DNA of 64,000 nt from CAYULW01 sp964445815 (GTDB lineage Bacteria > Bacteroidota > Bacteroidia > Flavobacteriales_E > Vicingaceae): positions 310,001 through 374,000 of the forward strand of contig CAYULW010000002.1 in assembly GCA_964445815.1 (NCBI GenBank), written 5' to 3'. Made by a program: the position numbers and the translations under genes. Positions 51,162 through 59,236 of the stretch are shown piece by piece. Positions within the stretch are counted from its first letter, which is position 1. Each line of letters begins with the position of its first letter. A model generated the notes under the pieces. That model worked only from the letters and a program-made list of their open reading frames with translations, made no database searches and was not told where the DNA came from.

Positions 51162-51500
51162 ATGGAAGAAAATAAAGTAGACATGTTTCTCATGTCAAAC
51201 AGTAAATATTTTGAGGGACATCATTTACCAATCATTAGAGAGAAGTTATTGTCAATGGATGATTCAAAATGGTCTCAAGTTCAAACACTTCAATTCAAAG
51301 ATCCAACAACAAGTATTATCGTGTCTATACTGGCAGGACAATTGGGAATTGACCGCTTTTTAATTGGAGATACAGCTATGGGTATAGGTAAATTAGTGAC
51401 GTGTGGCGGTTTAGGCATCTGGGCCATAATTGATTGGTTTTTAATTATGGGTGCCACCAGAGAGAAAAACATAGAGAAACTTCGGAACGTCATGATCTAA
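51162..51500 (+). CDS. TM2-domain protein
   Basis: The C-terminal half is a TM2 domain: two helices with a short turn and the LGIDRFLIGDTAMGIGKLVT motif, ending GIWAIIDWFLIM. The N-terminal 45 residues are soluble. TM2 proteins are small membrane proteins whose role is not settled. It starts a tight operon: its TAA shares one base with the next ATG. Confidence 0.88.
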   Translation: MEENKVDMFLMSNSKYFEGHHLPIIREKLLSMDDSKWSQVQTLQFKDPTTSIIVSILAGQLGIDRFLIGDTAMGIGKLVTCGGLGIWAIIDWFLIMGATREKNIEKLRNVMI

Positions 51501-51910
51501 TGCCGGTTAAGCAAAAACGGATTTACTTTATCGTTATCGCCTTATGCGTTTTAGCCATTGTATGGATGGGATTTAATCACCATAGCTACAATGAAACAGA
51601 ACTAGGAGTCTGCATTATGAAAGAGACAACCGGTATTCCATGTCCTGCTTGTGGATCTACACGATCAATTTTAGCCATACTGGAAGGGGACTTTAACGCC
51701 GCTCTTTGGTACAATCCGATTGGTTTTTTCTTGCTGTTAAACCTCTTTATCCTGCCTCTATGGGTCAGCATAGACTTACTAAGCAAGCGAAATACCTTCT
51801 TTTCTTTCATCTTAAAGGTAGAACAGAAGTTGAAACAAAAGAAGTGGGCGATTTCACTAAGTACTTTAATAGTGATCAATTGGGTGTGGAACATTATGAA
51901 GGGCCTATGA
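51500..51910 (+). CDS. DUF2752 membrane protein
   Basis: The family motif is GIPCPACGSTRSILAILEGD, with the C-P-A-C-G-x-T-R signature. Three helices are visible (about 8-24, 68-92 and 118-135). I set the start at the ATG overlapping the TM2 stop. DUF2752 genes often pair with TM2 genes, as here. Function unknown; the cysteines may bind metal. Confidence 0.88.
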   Translation: MPVKQKRIYFIVIALCVLAIVWMGFNHHSYNETELGVCIMKETTGIPCPACGSTRSILAILEGDFNAALWYNPIGFFLLLNLFILPLWVSIDLLSKRNTFFSFILKVEQKLKQKKWAISLSTLIVINWVWNIMKGL

Positions 51911-52344
51911 TCAGTTTGAAGCAATTTGATTACGAACCGAGTGAACACGAAGCAGAAAAAGCTTCTAACAGTTACCTGATGTCTTTAATAGCGGTGATTG
52001 TTGGACTGCCGCTGCCTATCATCAATTTATTGGCCACTTTTATCTTTTACATGGGTAATCGAAAAGGAACCTATTTTGTAAGATGGCATTGTACTCAGGC
52101 ATTATGGTCCCAATTGATTTTATTGACCTTTAATAGCATAGGTTTTTGGTGGACGGTCGATATCCTTTTTAAAAGTGCGGCTATTTCTAATGATTACATT
52201 GCTTATGTCATGGTTCTGGTGCTATTCAATTTAATAGAATTTATCACCACGATGTATACGGCCGTTAAAGTCAGAAAGCATGTACATGTGTATTGGTGGT
52301 TGTTCGGAGATATTACTCAATTAATCTGTAAACCCTCAAAATGA
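51907..52344 (+). CDS. DUF4870/Tic20-like membrane protein
   Basis: I place the start at the ATG of the ATGA overlap with the DUF2752 stop, giving 145 residues. The pattern LIAVIVGLPLPIINLLATFI, then FVRWHCTQALWSQLILLTF, then further helices, is that of DUF4870/Tic20-like proteins, which have four membrane segments. Function unknown. The next gene overlaps it by 4 bases, again as ATGA. Confidence 0.78.
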   Translation: MISLKQFDYEPSEHEAEKASNSYLMSLIAVIVGLPLPIINLLATFIFYMGNRKGTYFVRWHCTQALWSQLILLTFNSIGFWWTVDILFKSAAISNDYIAYVMVLVLFNLIEFITTMYTAVKVRKHVHVYWWLFGDITQLICKPSK

Positions 52345-53150
52345 ATAAAGTTACCATTCGTTTAGTGCTTTTTGTTGCCGTTTTTCTTGGCGCTTTTGCT
52401 TTAGTCAGAGAAGTGGATTGGTTGACGGTATTTAATGTGGAGCAAAACTCACAAACTCTAGAAAAAAAGCTTGGAGAATTGTACATGGAGTTTTTGAATG
52501 CAACAGAAGATACCATTTCAGATGCCCACATCATTGCCCCTGTAGATACATTATTGACTCAACTCTGTAAAGCCAATCATATTGATCGTTCACAGATCAA
52601 GCTGCACATTATCAATGACCCTTTGGTCAATGCATTTACTTTGCCGGATCAGCACGTGTTGGTCAATACCGGCTTGATAAAAGAAGCGGAGAATGAGCAT
52701 GAACTAGCTGGTGTATTGAGCCATGAGTTGGCGCACATTGAGTTGGACCATGTCATGAAAAAACTCATAAAGGAAGTAGGCTTATCCATATTGATCTCTA
52801 TGACAACAGGAAGCAATGGAGGAGATGTGGTTAAGGAATCACTAAAAGTATTGTCTTCAACGGCTTATGACCGTACTTTGGAAGAAGAAGCAGACCTTAC
52901 GGCAGTTGATTTTATGATAGAAGCCAAGATGAACCCCACCGGTTTGGCAGATTTTATGTATAAACTTTCCATTTCTGAATCTGATCTTCTGAGCTATTTG
53001 TCTTGGTTGAGTACCCATCCGGCTTCAGAAGATAGAGCCAAATACATCGTCGCTTATATTGACGATCAGGATTGGCATTCCAACAATGTATTGAGCGATT
53101 CCACGTGGATGCAACTCCAATCAAGTGTAAAGACACTTGAAGATTTCTGA
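52341..53150 (+). CDS. M48-family metalloprotease, membrane-anchored
   Basis: One N-terminal helix (LVLFVAVFLGAFALV) anchors the protein. The zinc motif VLSHELAHIELDHVMKKL and the Glu of TLEEEADLTAVDFM complete the M48 site. It is a second M48 protein in this window (the other, at 46190, is a lipoprotein). It is in a five-gene operon with three small membrane proteins, so it may process or check membrane proteins; that is inference. Confidence 0.9.
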   Translation: MNKVTIRLVLFVAVFLGAFALVREVDWLTVFNVEQNSQTLEKKLGELYMEFLNATEDTISDAHIIAPVDTLLTQLCKANHIDRSQIKLHIINDPLVNAFTLPDQHVLVNTGLIKEAENEHELAGVLSHELAHIELDHVMKKLIKEVGLSILISMTTGSNGGDVVKESLKVLSSTAYDRTLEEEADLTAVDFMIEAKMNPTGLADFMYKLSISESDLLSYLSWLSTHPASEDRAKYIVAYIDDQDWHSNNVLSDSTWMQLQSSVKTLEDF

Positions 53151-53827
53151 TGACGAAAAAGAAAAAGCCCCATACCTTATTTGTCTTTGACATTGATGGA
53201 ACCTTATGTGATTCAGCAAAAGAGTATCAGCAGTCTTTTCAAAAGTCTTTGATGCAATTGGGTGTTCAACGGATGAACAGTGATTTTGATGCTTATAAAC
53301 ACCATACTGATTCTTACATTGCCAGAATCATTTACGAGAAACAAACCGGAAACATATGGTCCACAGCTTTAAGTTCAGATTTAGATGCTTTGCTATTGGA
53401 AAACTACAAACGGGATTTTGAAGTGAGAGAAATTCCGGGTGCAAACAAGATATTGCATCAAGTCATGATGTCTGAATCTTATGCGGTTTGTTTTGCTACA
53501 GGAGCCATGAGACGTTCGGCACTTCATAAATTAGACCAAATTGGCATAGAGATAGAGGATGAGCTTTTGGTAACATCCAATGATCTGGAGGAAAGGGAAC
53601 AAATTGTTTTACAAGCCATTCATAATGCAGAAGTGTATCATGGTGTCAACACATTTCAACGTATCATTTCAGTTGGGGATGGGGTATGGGACTGGCATGC
53701 TGCCCAAGCTTTGAACTTAGAGTTTGTAGGAGTGGGAGAGAGGAATAAGGATAAATTAAAGAAACTGGGAGCTCAGCTTGTTTTGGATGATTTGATACAA
53801 TTCGACAAGCATTTTCCCCTGACTTGA
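53150..53827 (+). CDS. HAD-superfamily phosphatase-like hydrolase
   Basis: Motif I FVFDIDGTLCDSAKEYQQSF (DxDGT), motif II FATGAMRRSALHKLD and motif III/IV ISVGDGVWDWHAA are present, as in phosphoglycolate-phosphatase-like HAD enzymes. A helical cap lies at about 20-85. Substrate unknown. Its ATG overlaps the M48 stop by one base, and it is the last gene before tRNA-His. Confidence 0.9.
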   Translation: MTKKKKPHTLFVFDIDGTLCDSAKEYQQSFQKSLMQLGVQRMNSDFDAYKHHTDSYIARIIYEKQTGNIWSTALSSDLDALLLENYKRDFEVREIPGANKILHQVMMSESYAVCFATGAMRRSALHKLDQIGIEIEDELLVTSNDLEEREQIVLQAIHNAEVYHGVNTFQRIISVGDGVWDWHAAQALNLEFVGVGERNKDKLKKLGAQLVLDDLIQFDKHFPLT

Positions 53828-53866
53828 AATTCGTGTAAAGAAGCAATTCACGAACTCAATTTTTTT

Positions 53867-53874
53867 TATATTTG
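53867..53874 (+). promoter_or_regulatory. -7 box TATATTTG of tRNA-His
   Basis: An exact TAnnTTTG match ending 23 bases before the tRNA. It allows the tRNA to be made separately from the operon upstream. Confidence 0.6.
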
Positions 53875-53897
53875 CAGCCCTCTTTTAAGAGGTAAAT

Positions 53898-53972
53898 GGT
53901 GGATGTAGTTCAGCTGGTTAGAACGCTTGATTGTGGTTCAAGAGGTCGTCGGTTCGAGTCCGATCTTCCACC
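53898..53972 (+). tRNA. tRNA-His (anticodon GTG)
   Basis: The extra 5' G (53898) that pairs with C73 (53972) is typical of tRNA-His. The acceptor (GTGGATG/CTTCCAC) has one T-T mismatch. The anticodon loop TTGTGGT reads GTG, and the T-loop is GGTTCGAGT. The CCA end is not encoded. Confidence 0.95.
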
Positions 53973-53976
53973 CGAC

Positions 53977-54014
53977 AAAAAAAGAAGTCAGACATTGGTC
54001 TGACTTCTTTTTTT
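53977..54014. terminator. Bidirectional terminator after tRNA-His
   Basis: Perfect 17-base arms (A7GAAGTCAGAC and its complement) around an ATTG loop, with A- and T-runs at the edges. Confidence 0.92.
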
Positions 54015-54121
54015 GTATAGAGCAATTGGTCTAATATCTTTTTCGTTGCGACTGCATAGTAATTCTTCCTTTATGCAACATTAATAAAACAAAAGGTGTC
54101 TTACTAAAAAGCACTTTTATC

Positions 54122-55399
54122 ATGAGTAAACTATACACTTACTTTCTAATCTTTTGTTTTTTTTCTTTTATCGCGATTCAGGCACAGCCTCTTCGTTTGG
54201 TGCAAGTAGACCGTGTTAATAATAGTTACCTTGGATTGGATAGTATTCCAAATGTCTCATCCATTACAACTCTACCTAATTATCAAGAGTTTGATCAGGT
54301 CAATAATCGATATATTTTACATGTTATTAATGATAGAGGTGAAAAGCGACTCTATTCTTTAGATGCTAACACTGGTAATGTGTTATCTAATCCATTATTT
54401 CCCGTCTTAAGTGCCAATCAAGAAGCTGTTATTGATCTTCAGTTTGACGACTCTACCGGAATATTATATGGTTTAGGTCGAGTAAGAGTTAATCAAAGTG
54501 CGAATGGAATTAGACATTGTCTGGTTTCTATCAATCCTTCCACGGGGGGACATTCTATAATTGATACTATTCAAAATGTAAGAAGTATAGACTATTATCA
54601 GGGACATGCTATAGTAGACCCTATTCAAGGACACTATATCTTTCGTAGTGAAAATCCACATCGCTTATATTCCATTGATGTGAATTTCGGCAATGTTATT
54701 CATAATCCATTATTTCCTATGCTTTCAGATCCTAATGATAACATTACTAGTCTTCAGTTCGACGATTCAACCGGAGCCATCTATGGATTATACTGGGATT
54801 CCTCTACACAAACTAAATACTTTATAAGTGTAAACCCTGCAACAGGCCTGCACACTATTATTGATAGCATACCGGGTTTAAAATATACCAGCTCTCAAAG
54901 TCACAGAGTTACCATAGATCCTCTAAACCACCTTTATATCTTTCAAGGATCTGAAATTAATTATCAAGGACCTTCTTTTCTTTATTCTATTAATATAGGA
55001 GATGGCAGTATCGCCGCTAAACGTCCTTATAGTCGTAGAACTAACCCCGACTCAATCGTTACACCTTATGGTCTGCATACTAGACATAGTGATGGTGTTT
55101 TGTTTGGCATGGCATGGATGAATAATGTCACGACTGACTTAAACGAATTAGATAAAAAACAAGAGAGCTTTTCAATTTACCCCAATCCCTTTAATAGTCA
55201 ATTGACCATCCAATTTGATGAAGAACAAGAAGGTGTCTCTATACAATTGTTTGATATTGGTGGACAACTCATGTTAAGTAATTATTCTGATTATCTAAGT
55301 TCCTTAAAAATAGAGCGAAATGGCTTGCCTAGTGGGGTCTATTTCTTACACATACAGAGTCATCAAATTCAAGCCATTCAAAAAGTGATTATTAGGTAA
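54122..55399 (+). CDS. T9SS-secreted protein with internal repeats
   Basis: A signal peptide (FLIFCFFSFIAIQAQ) and a C-terminal T9SS type A sorting domain (about residues 345-425: SIYPNPFNSQLTIQF, then GLPSGVYFLHIQS) mark export through the type IX system. Between them the sequence repeats three times in units of about 95 residues: LYSLDANTGNVLSNPLFPVL, LYSIDVNFGNVIHNPLFPML, and LYSINIGDGSI, each near LQFDDSTGILYGL. This looks like a propeller of the WD40/SMP-30 kind. Ligand unknown. It is the only clear T9SS cargo here. Confidence 0.88.
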   Translation: MSKLYTYFLIFCFFSFIAIQAQPLRLVQVDRVNNSYLGLDSIPNVSSITTLPNYQEFDQVNNRYILHVINDRGEKRLYSLDANTGNVLSNPLFPVLSANQEAVIDLQFDDSTGILYGLGRVRVNQSANGIRHCLVSINPSTGGHSIIDTIQNVRSIDYYQGHAIVDPIQGHYIFRSENPHRLYSIDVNFGNVIHNPLFPMLSDPNDNITSLQFDDSTGAIYGLYWDSSTQTKYFISVNPATGLHTIIDSIPGLKYTSSQSHRVTIDPLNHLYIFQGSEINYQGPSFLYSINIGDGSIAAKRPYSRRTNPDSIVTPYGLHTRHSDGVLFGMAWMNNVTTDLNELDKKQESFSIYPNPFNSQLTIQFDEEQEGVSIQLFDIGGQLMLSNYSDYLSSLKIERNGLPSGVYFLHIQSHQIQAIQKVIIR

Positions 55400-55507
55400 G
55401 ATAGGTTATTTTGATACGATTGATGGATTAATTGCTGTCTCAATATTAAAAGAATTTTGAGACTATTGTGGAAATCTTAACTTTACTTTATTATTATCCA
55501 TCATACC

Positions 55508-55999
55508 ATGAAAGGCTTTGCCATTACCACTTTTCTATTTTTTCTTTTTGCTCAGGCATTACTAGCGCAAGACAAGATTTTTGTTTTTAAAGGGAATGTC
55601 CATGCCTATGGTTCACCGTTAAAAGGAGCGATAATCGAAGTTTATGAAGCCGGAGATTTAATCTTTGAGGGAGTAACCAAAGGTAGTGGTAAGTTTGAAT
55701 TTGAATTAAAGGCAGAACAGGAGTATATGGTTGAAATATCTGCGGAAGACATGCGCATGAAAACCATTTGGATCAATACCAAGAAAACACAACATCTGAA
55801 ACATAAGATACCGGTGTTTGCCTTTGATGTATATCTGAAGAAAGAAAAGATCACACCTTATGATGAATTGTCTGAAATTCCTGTGACTTATATTAAGTAT
55901 CAACCCAAGAAAAAGAAATTTTACATGGACAAGACCTACGAAGATGCGATAAAGAACCAGAAAAGACGCATTAAAGAGAGTGGGTTGAAGATGCGCTAG
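55508..55999 (+). CDS. Small exported carboxypeptidase-regulatory-like protein
   Basis: A signal peptide (ITTFLFFLFAQALLAQ) is followed by a CRD-like beta sandwich (FKGNVHAYGSPLKGAIIEVY, GKFEFELKAEQEYMVEIS), then a basic tail (KYQPKKKKFYMDKTYED). The tail is reminiscent of OmpA-less members of PorE/TPR-CRD families but no further domain is present at 163 residues. It overlaps the convergent CoA-transferase gene by 4 bases. Function unknown. Confidence 0.65.
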   Translation: MKGFAITTFLFFLFAQALLAQDKIFVFKGNVHAYGSPLKGAIIEVYEAGDLIFEGVTKGSGKFEFELKAEQEYMVEISAEDMRMKTIWINTKKTQHLKHKIPVFAFDVYLKKEKITPYDELSEIPVTYIKYQPKKKKFYMDKTYEDAIKNQKRRIKESGLKMR

Positions 56000-57270
56000 G
56001 AGAATCTCTCCCATAATGCTCTTTCAAGGCTCTCTTTATGATTTGGATGTGCTATTGAAATTAGAGCTTTTGCTCTTTGTCTTAGATTCATCCCAAATAA
56101 ATTAACGTGTCCAAACTCAGTAACAACATAATGAACGTGCGCTCTTGTCGTTGTAACACCTGCCCCCATTTTTAGAAAAGGGACAATTTTACTCTCACCT
56201 GTTCGTGTAGTTGATGGAAGAGCAATAATGGCTTTTCCACCATCTGAAAGTGAAGCTCCACGTATAAAGTCCATTTGACCACCCACACCGGAGTATTGTC
56301 TCTTTCCAATCGTATCAGCACAGACTTGTCCGGTTAAATCAATCTCAATAGCACTATTTATAGCTGTTACTTTTGGGTTTTGAGCAATTAATGCTGTTCT
56401 ATTGGTATAAGAAGCAGCTTTCATATGGATGGAAGGGTTATTATCCATGAAATCATATAACTTTTGATTGCCCATAGCAAAGCAACTGACAATCTTACCT
56501 GTTTTAAGTATTTTTTCGGCTCCATTTATTACACCTGACTCCACAAGAGGAATAATGCCATTAGAGAACATCTCTGTATGTATGCCCAAATTTTTATGAT
56601 TTCCAAGTTGTGCTAAGACCACATTTGGTATTGCTCCAATGCCCATTTGTAATGTTGCCCCGTCTTCCACTAATTCTGCTACATGCTTTCCAATTTGCCG
56701 ATCTGTTTCGCTTGGAGCCATACTGCTAACTTCAAACAGCGGATGGCTTACTTCGATTGCAGCATCAATCTTATCGCGATGAATAATTCCGTCTCCGTGT
56801 GTTCTTGGAACTTGGTCATTGACTTGTGCAATAACAAACTTAGCAGAGTCAATGGCGGATAGAGTTACATCGATGGAAGTACCTAAAGAGCAATATCCAT
56901 GCCTATCGGGAGGCGAAACTTGCACTAATGCTACATCAATTGGTAAAATGTTTCTTTCAAATAATTGATGTACTTCACTTAAGAAAATAGGTATATAATC
57001 ACCATTCCCTTCATTTATAGAGTTACGCACATTGCTTCCGACAAAACAGCTATTTGTTTTAAAGTGCTTTTTGTAGGGTTCTTCCGTGTATTGGGCCTTT
57101 CCTTCAGTATGAAGGTGAATAATTTCCACATCACTGATTCTGCTGGTTGCTTTGCATAAGCCGTCAATCAAATGTATGGGTGTCATTGCAGCACCTTGGA
57201 TAAAAACACGGTGACCACTCTTTATGTATGAAATCGTATCTTCTATTTTGGAGTATATAACTTTTCTCAT
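55996..57270 (-). CDS. Acetyl-CoA hydrolase/4-hydroxybutyrate CoA-transferase family protein
   Basis: The family's catalytic Glu is in LGIHTEMFSNGIIPL, and QMGIGAIPNVVLAQL, VGGQMDFIRGASLSDGG and VTEFGHVNLFGMN are further signatures. It swaps CoA between acyl acids such as acetate and 4-hydroxybutyrate. I place the start at 57270: a complete promoter (57288-57315) lies inside the longer open frame that would otherwise start at 57315. The 3-hydroxybutyryl-CoA dehydrogenase at 61936 may share a pathway. Confidence 0.9.
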   Translation of the reverse strand: MRKVIYSKIEDTISYIKSGHRVFIQGAAMTPIHLIDGLCKATSRISDVEIIHLHTEGKAQYTEEPYKKHFKTNSCFVGSNVRNSINEGNGDYIPIFLSEVHQLFERNILPIDVALVQVSPPDRHGYCSLGTSIDVTLSAIDSAKFVIAQVNDQVPRTHGDGIIHRDKIDAAIEVSHPLFEVSSMAPSETDRQIGKHVAELVEDGATLQMGIGAIPNVVLAQLGNHKNLGIHTEMFSNGIIPLVESGVINGAEKILKTGKIVSCFAMGNQKLYDFMDNNPSIHMKAASYTNRTALIAQNPKVTAINSAIEIDLTGQVCADTIGKRQYSGVGGQMDFIRGASLSDGGKAIIALPSTTRTGESKIVPFLKMGAGVTTTRAHVHYVVTEFGHVNLFGMNLRQRAKALISIAHPNHKESLERALWERFS

Positions 57271-57287
57271 CAATTGAATTTTAGATG

Positions 57288-57315
57288 ACAAAATTATACC
57301 CAGGTGTAGTAGCAA
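57288..57315 (-). promoter_or_regulatory. Promoter of the CoA-transferase gene
   Basis: On the minus strand TTTG (57312-57315) and TAATTTTG (57288-57295) are 16 bases apart. Transcription would start about 10 bases upstream of the ATG at 57270, which settles that start. Confidence 0.65.
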
Positions 57316-57360
57316 ATGATGATAGTTATCAGTTTGATCATCTATTTAAAATTAAAGCAT

Positions 57361-57437
57361 AAAAAAAGTCCGTCGCGCCTCGGGAGAGGGCAACGGACTC
57401 CAACCAAACCAAACCAAAATATCACCTATTTTGATCT
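57361..57437 (-). ncRNA. Putative small RNA with its own promoter and terminator
   Basis: On the minus strand a full promoter (57442-57471) is followed by three parts. First, stem-loop 1 (57415-57433): CAAAATA, GGTGA, TATTTTG. Then a 15-base linker of only G and T, GTTTGGTTTGGTTGG (57400-57414). Last, a strong hairpin (57367-57399) with AGTCCGT/ACGGACT outer and CCTC/GAGG inner pairs, and a run of seven T. The RNA would be about 77 bases. There is no open frame of note. The single-stranded G/U linker is a natural seed for pairing. I cannot say whether it matches a known Rfam family. Confidence 0.72.
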
Positions 57438-57441
57438 GAGA

Positions 57442-57471
57442 CAAAGATACGAGAATCTTTGAATTCGCAAA
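57442..57471 (-). promoter_or_regulatory. Promoter of the small RNA
   Basis: TTTG (57468-57471) and TATCTTTG (57442-57449) on the minus strand with 18 bases between: the best match to the Bacteroidota primary promoter in the window. Confidence 0.72.
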
Positions 57472-57508
57472 TAAAAAATTAAATTTTTTTTAAGAAATAG
57501 TTAAGTGT

Positions 57509-57823
57509 CTATTCTTCAATTAACCAGAGTGCTTCTTCAAGTTCTCCTTTGGCTTTGAAGTCGTTTTTTTCTGTAGAAAGCTGGATGCCATGAGCGTAAA
57601 TAGCTCTAGCCTTGTCCATTTTGTCGGTCACCTCATACAATTGTCCTAACTTATAATAAGCACCTAAATAATTAGGATCATGTTCTATGAGTTCTTCTAT
57701 GGTATGTATGGCTTCCTTTAGTTTACCGTCTTTTTCATACTCAAGAGCCAGAGCATAGCAGAGAAAGCTGTCTCTCGGATCAGTCTTCAACATTTTCTGT
57801 ATTTCTTCAACTCTGCTCATCAT
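57509..57823 (-). CDS. Small TPR protein
   Basis: The 104 residues form about two and a half TPR units (DSFLCYALALEYEKDGKLKE, NYLGAYYKLGQLYEVTDKMD, KARAIYAHGIQLS), a protein-binding helical fold. It overlaps the end of miaA by 17 bases, so it is translated with it. Its link to tRNA modification is unknown. Confidence 0.85.
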   Translation of the reverse strand: MMSRVEEIQKMLKTDPRDSFLCYALALEYEKDGKLKEAIHTIEELIEHDPNYLGAYYKLGQLYEVTDKMDKARAIYAHGIQLSTEKNDFKAKGELEEALWLIEE

Positions 57824-58715
57824 TGCGAATATACGTTAATACTTCAAATAATTGATGAGGACTATGCCATAGAATTTCCTCATCTTTTTTGAACCAGGTC
57901 ATTTGCCGTTTTGCATAACGTCTGGTATTGATCTTTATTTTTTCCAATGCAAAATCCAGTGTCCATTCTCTCGACAGGTATTTAAACAGTTCTGTATATC
58001 CCACGGTTTTAAGAGCGTTCAAATCCTTGTGCTTTTCTAAAGATCGGACTTCACCAAGCAAACCTTGCTCATGCATGATATCTACCCTCTGATTGATACG
58101 ATCATAAAGCTTTTGTCTGGGCAGTTCCAAACCGATTTTAATAATTTTGAAGGGGCGCTTCTTTTTTTGACCTTGACGAATCTCTTTTAGTGCTTTTCCG
58201 GTTAATTCGCAAATCTCTATGGCACGCATCACTCTTTTGGAGTTGGCAGTGTCAATTTGCTCATGTGCTTCAGAATCCAGTTGTTTCAACCATTGCAAAA
58301 GCTGCGGTAACCCACCTTTTGCATAACAGGCATTTAATTTCAGTCTCAACTTTTCATCAGCATCTGGAACTTCCTGATCAAAACCATGACAAACAGCATT
58401 AATGTACATACCTGAACCACCAATCATTAGGGCATAGGTTTTATGTTTGAAGTAATCACTCAAGAAGTCCAAAACCTCTTCTTCAAATTGACTGGCATTG
58501 TAAACTTCTTCTATGCTTTTGTTATCGACAAAGTGGTGTTTTACCGCTGCTAATTCGTCAGCAGATGGCTTTGCAGTGCCGATGCTCATTTCTTTAAAAA
58601 ATTGTCTGGCATCAGCAGATATGATTTCTGCAGATAGTTTTTGAGCCAATTGAATGGCAAATCGGGTTTTCCCAACAGCAGTGGGACCGCATATGACGAT
58701 GAGAGTGGGTGCCAT
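57807..58715 (-). CDS. miaA: tRNA dimethylallyltransferase
   Basis: The P-loop VICGPTAVGKTRFAIQLAQK, then EIISADARQFFKEMSIGTAK and GGSGMYINAVCHG are MiaA signatures. It adds a dimethylallyl group to A37 of tRNAs that read U-starting codons; tRNA-Ser(TGA) in this window is a natural substrate. In EIISADARQF the usual Ser-Arg-Gln reads Ala-Arg-Gln. It overlaps both neighbours. Confidence 0.96.
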   Translation of the reverse strand: MAPTLIVICGPTAVGKTRFAIQLAQKLSAEIISADARQFFKEMSIGTAKPSADELAAVKHHFVDNKSIEEVYNASQFEEEVLDFLSDYFKHKTYALMIGGSGMYINAVCHGFDQEVPDADEKLRLKLNACYAKGGLPQLLQWLKQLDSEAHEQIDTANSKRVMRAIEICELTGKALKEIRQGQKKKRPFKIIKIGLELPRQKLYDRINQRVDIMHEQGLLGEVRSLEKHKDLNALKTVGYTELFKYLSREWTLDFALEKIKINTRRYAKRQMTWFKKDEEILWHSPHQLFEVLTYIRNDEQS

Positions 58716-59236
58716 CAGATCAGATCTTCATAATCATCAAGTGATTCAAAAAGATCATCATCTTGCTCGTCTTCATCTTCAAATTCATCTCCCAGAATGG
58801 CATTCAATAAAATGGCTTCTGCTTCTTCATTAGACATTTCTAGTTCTTGCTCTTTAGGAAAAGTGCCGTGCTTTTTAATGACCAAAGGGGAAGGGACAGA
58901 TGGAGAGTCTAAAAGCTCCATGCATTCAAAAGTGAATTTGTATTCATTCATAAAGTCATAAGTATAGAGCAATTGATCACCTACTTCTTCGATCAGGTCT
59001 TTTAGTGGTACTTCTTTCATGGTACGACCACCGGACATCTGATCAACAGGGATTTCTTCTATGATTTCAAAATCCTCATTAATGCAATAGAAAGAAGCCA
59101 TTTGTTTTCCTGAAAAACCAACGGCTTTAATAAGGCATGTATGCAATTCTTCTAAAGTGTTTTGATCATTGACTTGAATGTCTAAAAAAGCAATGTCTTT
59201 GCCTTCATAGATGCATTTTAGCAGGTAGTGCTTCAT
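58715..59236 (-). CDS. Plasmid pRiA4b ORF3-like (IS1096 TnpR-type) protein
   Basis: The first 120 residues match the PRiA4_ORF3 fold: LLKCIYEGKDIAFLDIQV and VGDQLLYTYDFMNEYKFTFE. The C-terminal 40 residues are strongly acidic (DEFEDEDEQDDDLFESLDDY). The name comes from plasmid and transposon genes, but here it is a chromosomal gene that overlaps cca by 4 bases and miaA by one. A role near tRNA is suggested only by position. Confidence 0.8.
   Translation of the reverse strand: MKHYLLKCIYEGKDIAFLDIQVNDQNTLEELHTCLIKAVGFSGKQMASFYCINEDFEIIEEIPVDQMSGGRTMKEVPLKDLIEEVGDQLLYTYDFMNEYKFTFECMELLDSPSVPSPLVIKKHGTFPKEQELEMSNEEAEAILLNAILGDEFEDEDEQDDDLFESLDDYEDLI

Noticed and set aside
51113..51175. A 20-codon basic peptide (MAQPKSLKSRKNKTKQHGRK) ahead of the TM2 gene
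   Set aside because: It overlaps the TM2 start in another frame and has no clear ribosome-binding or promoter signal; an AT/A-rich chance frame is likelier.
55271..57315. Longer start for the CoA-transferase at 57315
   Set aside because: The -33 and -7 boxes at 57288-57315 lie inside that extension, so translation from 57315 would not be possible from this promoter.
57284..57361. A 25-codon plus-strand frame in the CoA-transferase promoter region
   Set aside because: It covers a complete minus-strand promoter and has no family resemblance, so it is most likely chance.
58715..59236. A transposon or plasmid remnant (name of the PRiA4_ORF3 family)
   Set aside because: The gene overlaps cca and miaA by 4 and 1 bases in a tRNA operon and has no inverted repeats or transposase nearby; it looks like a resident gene.
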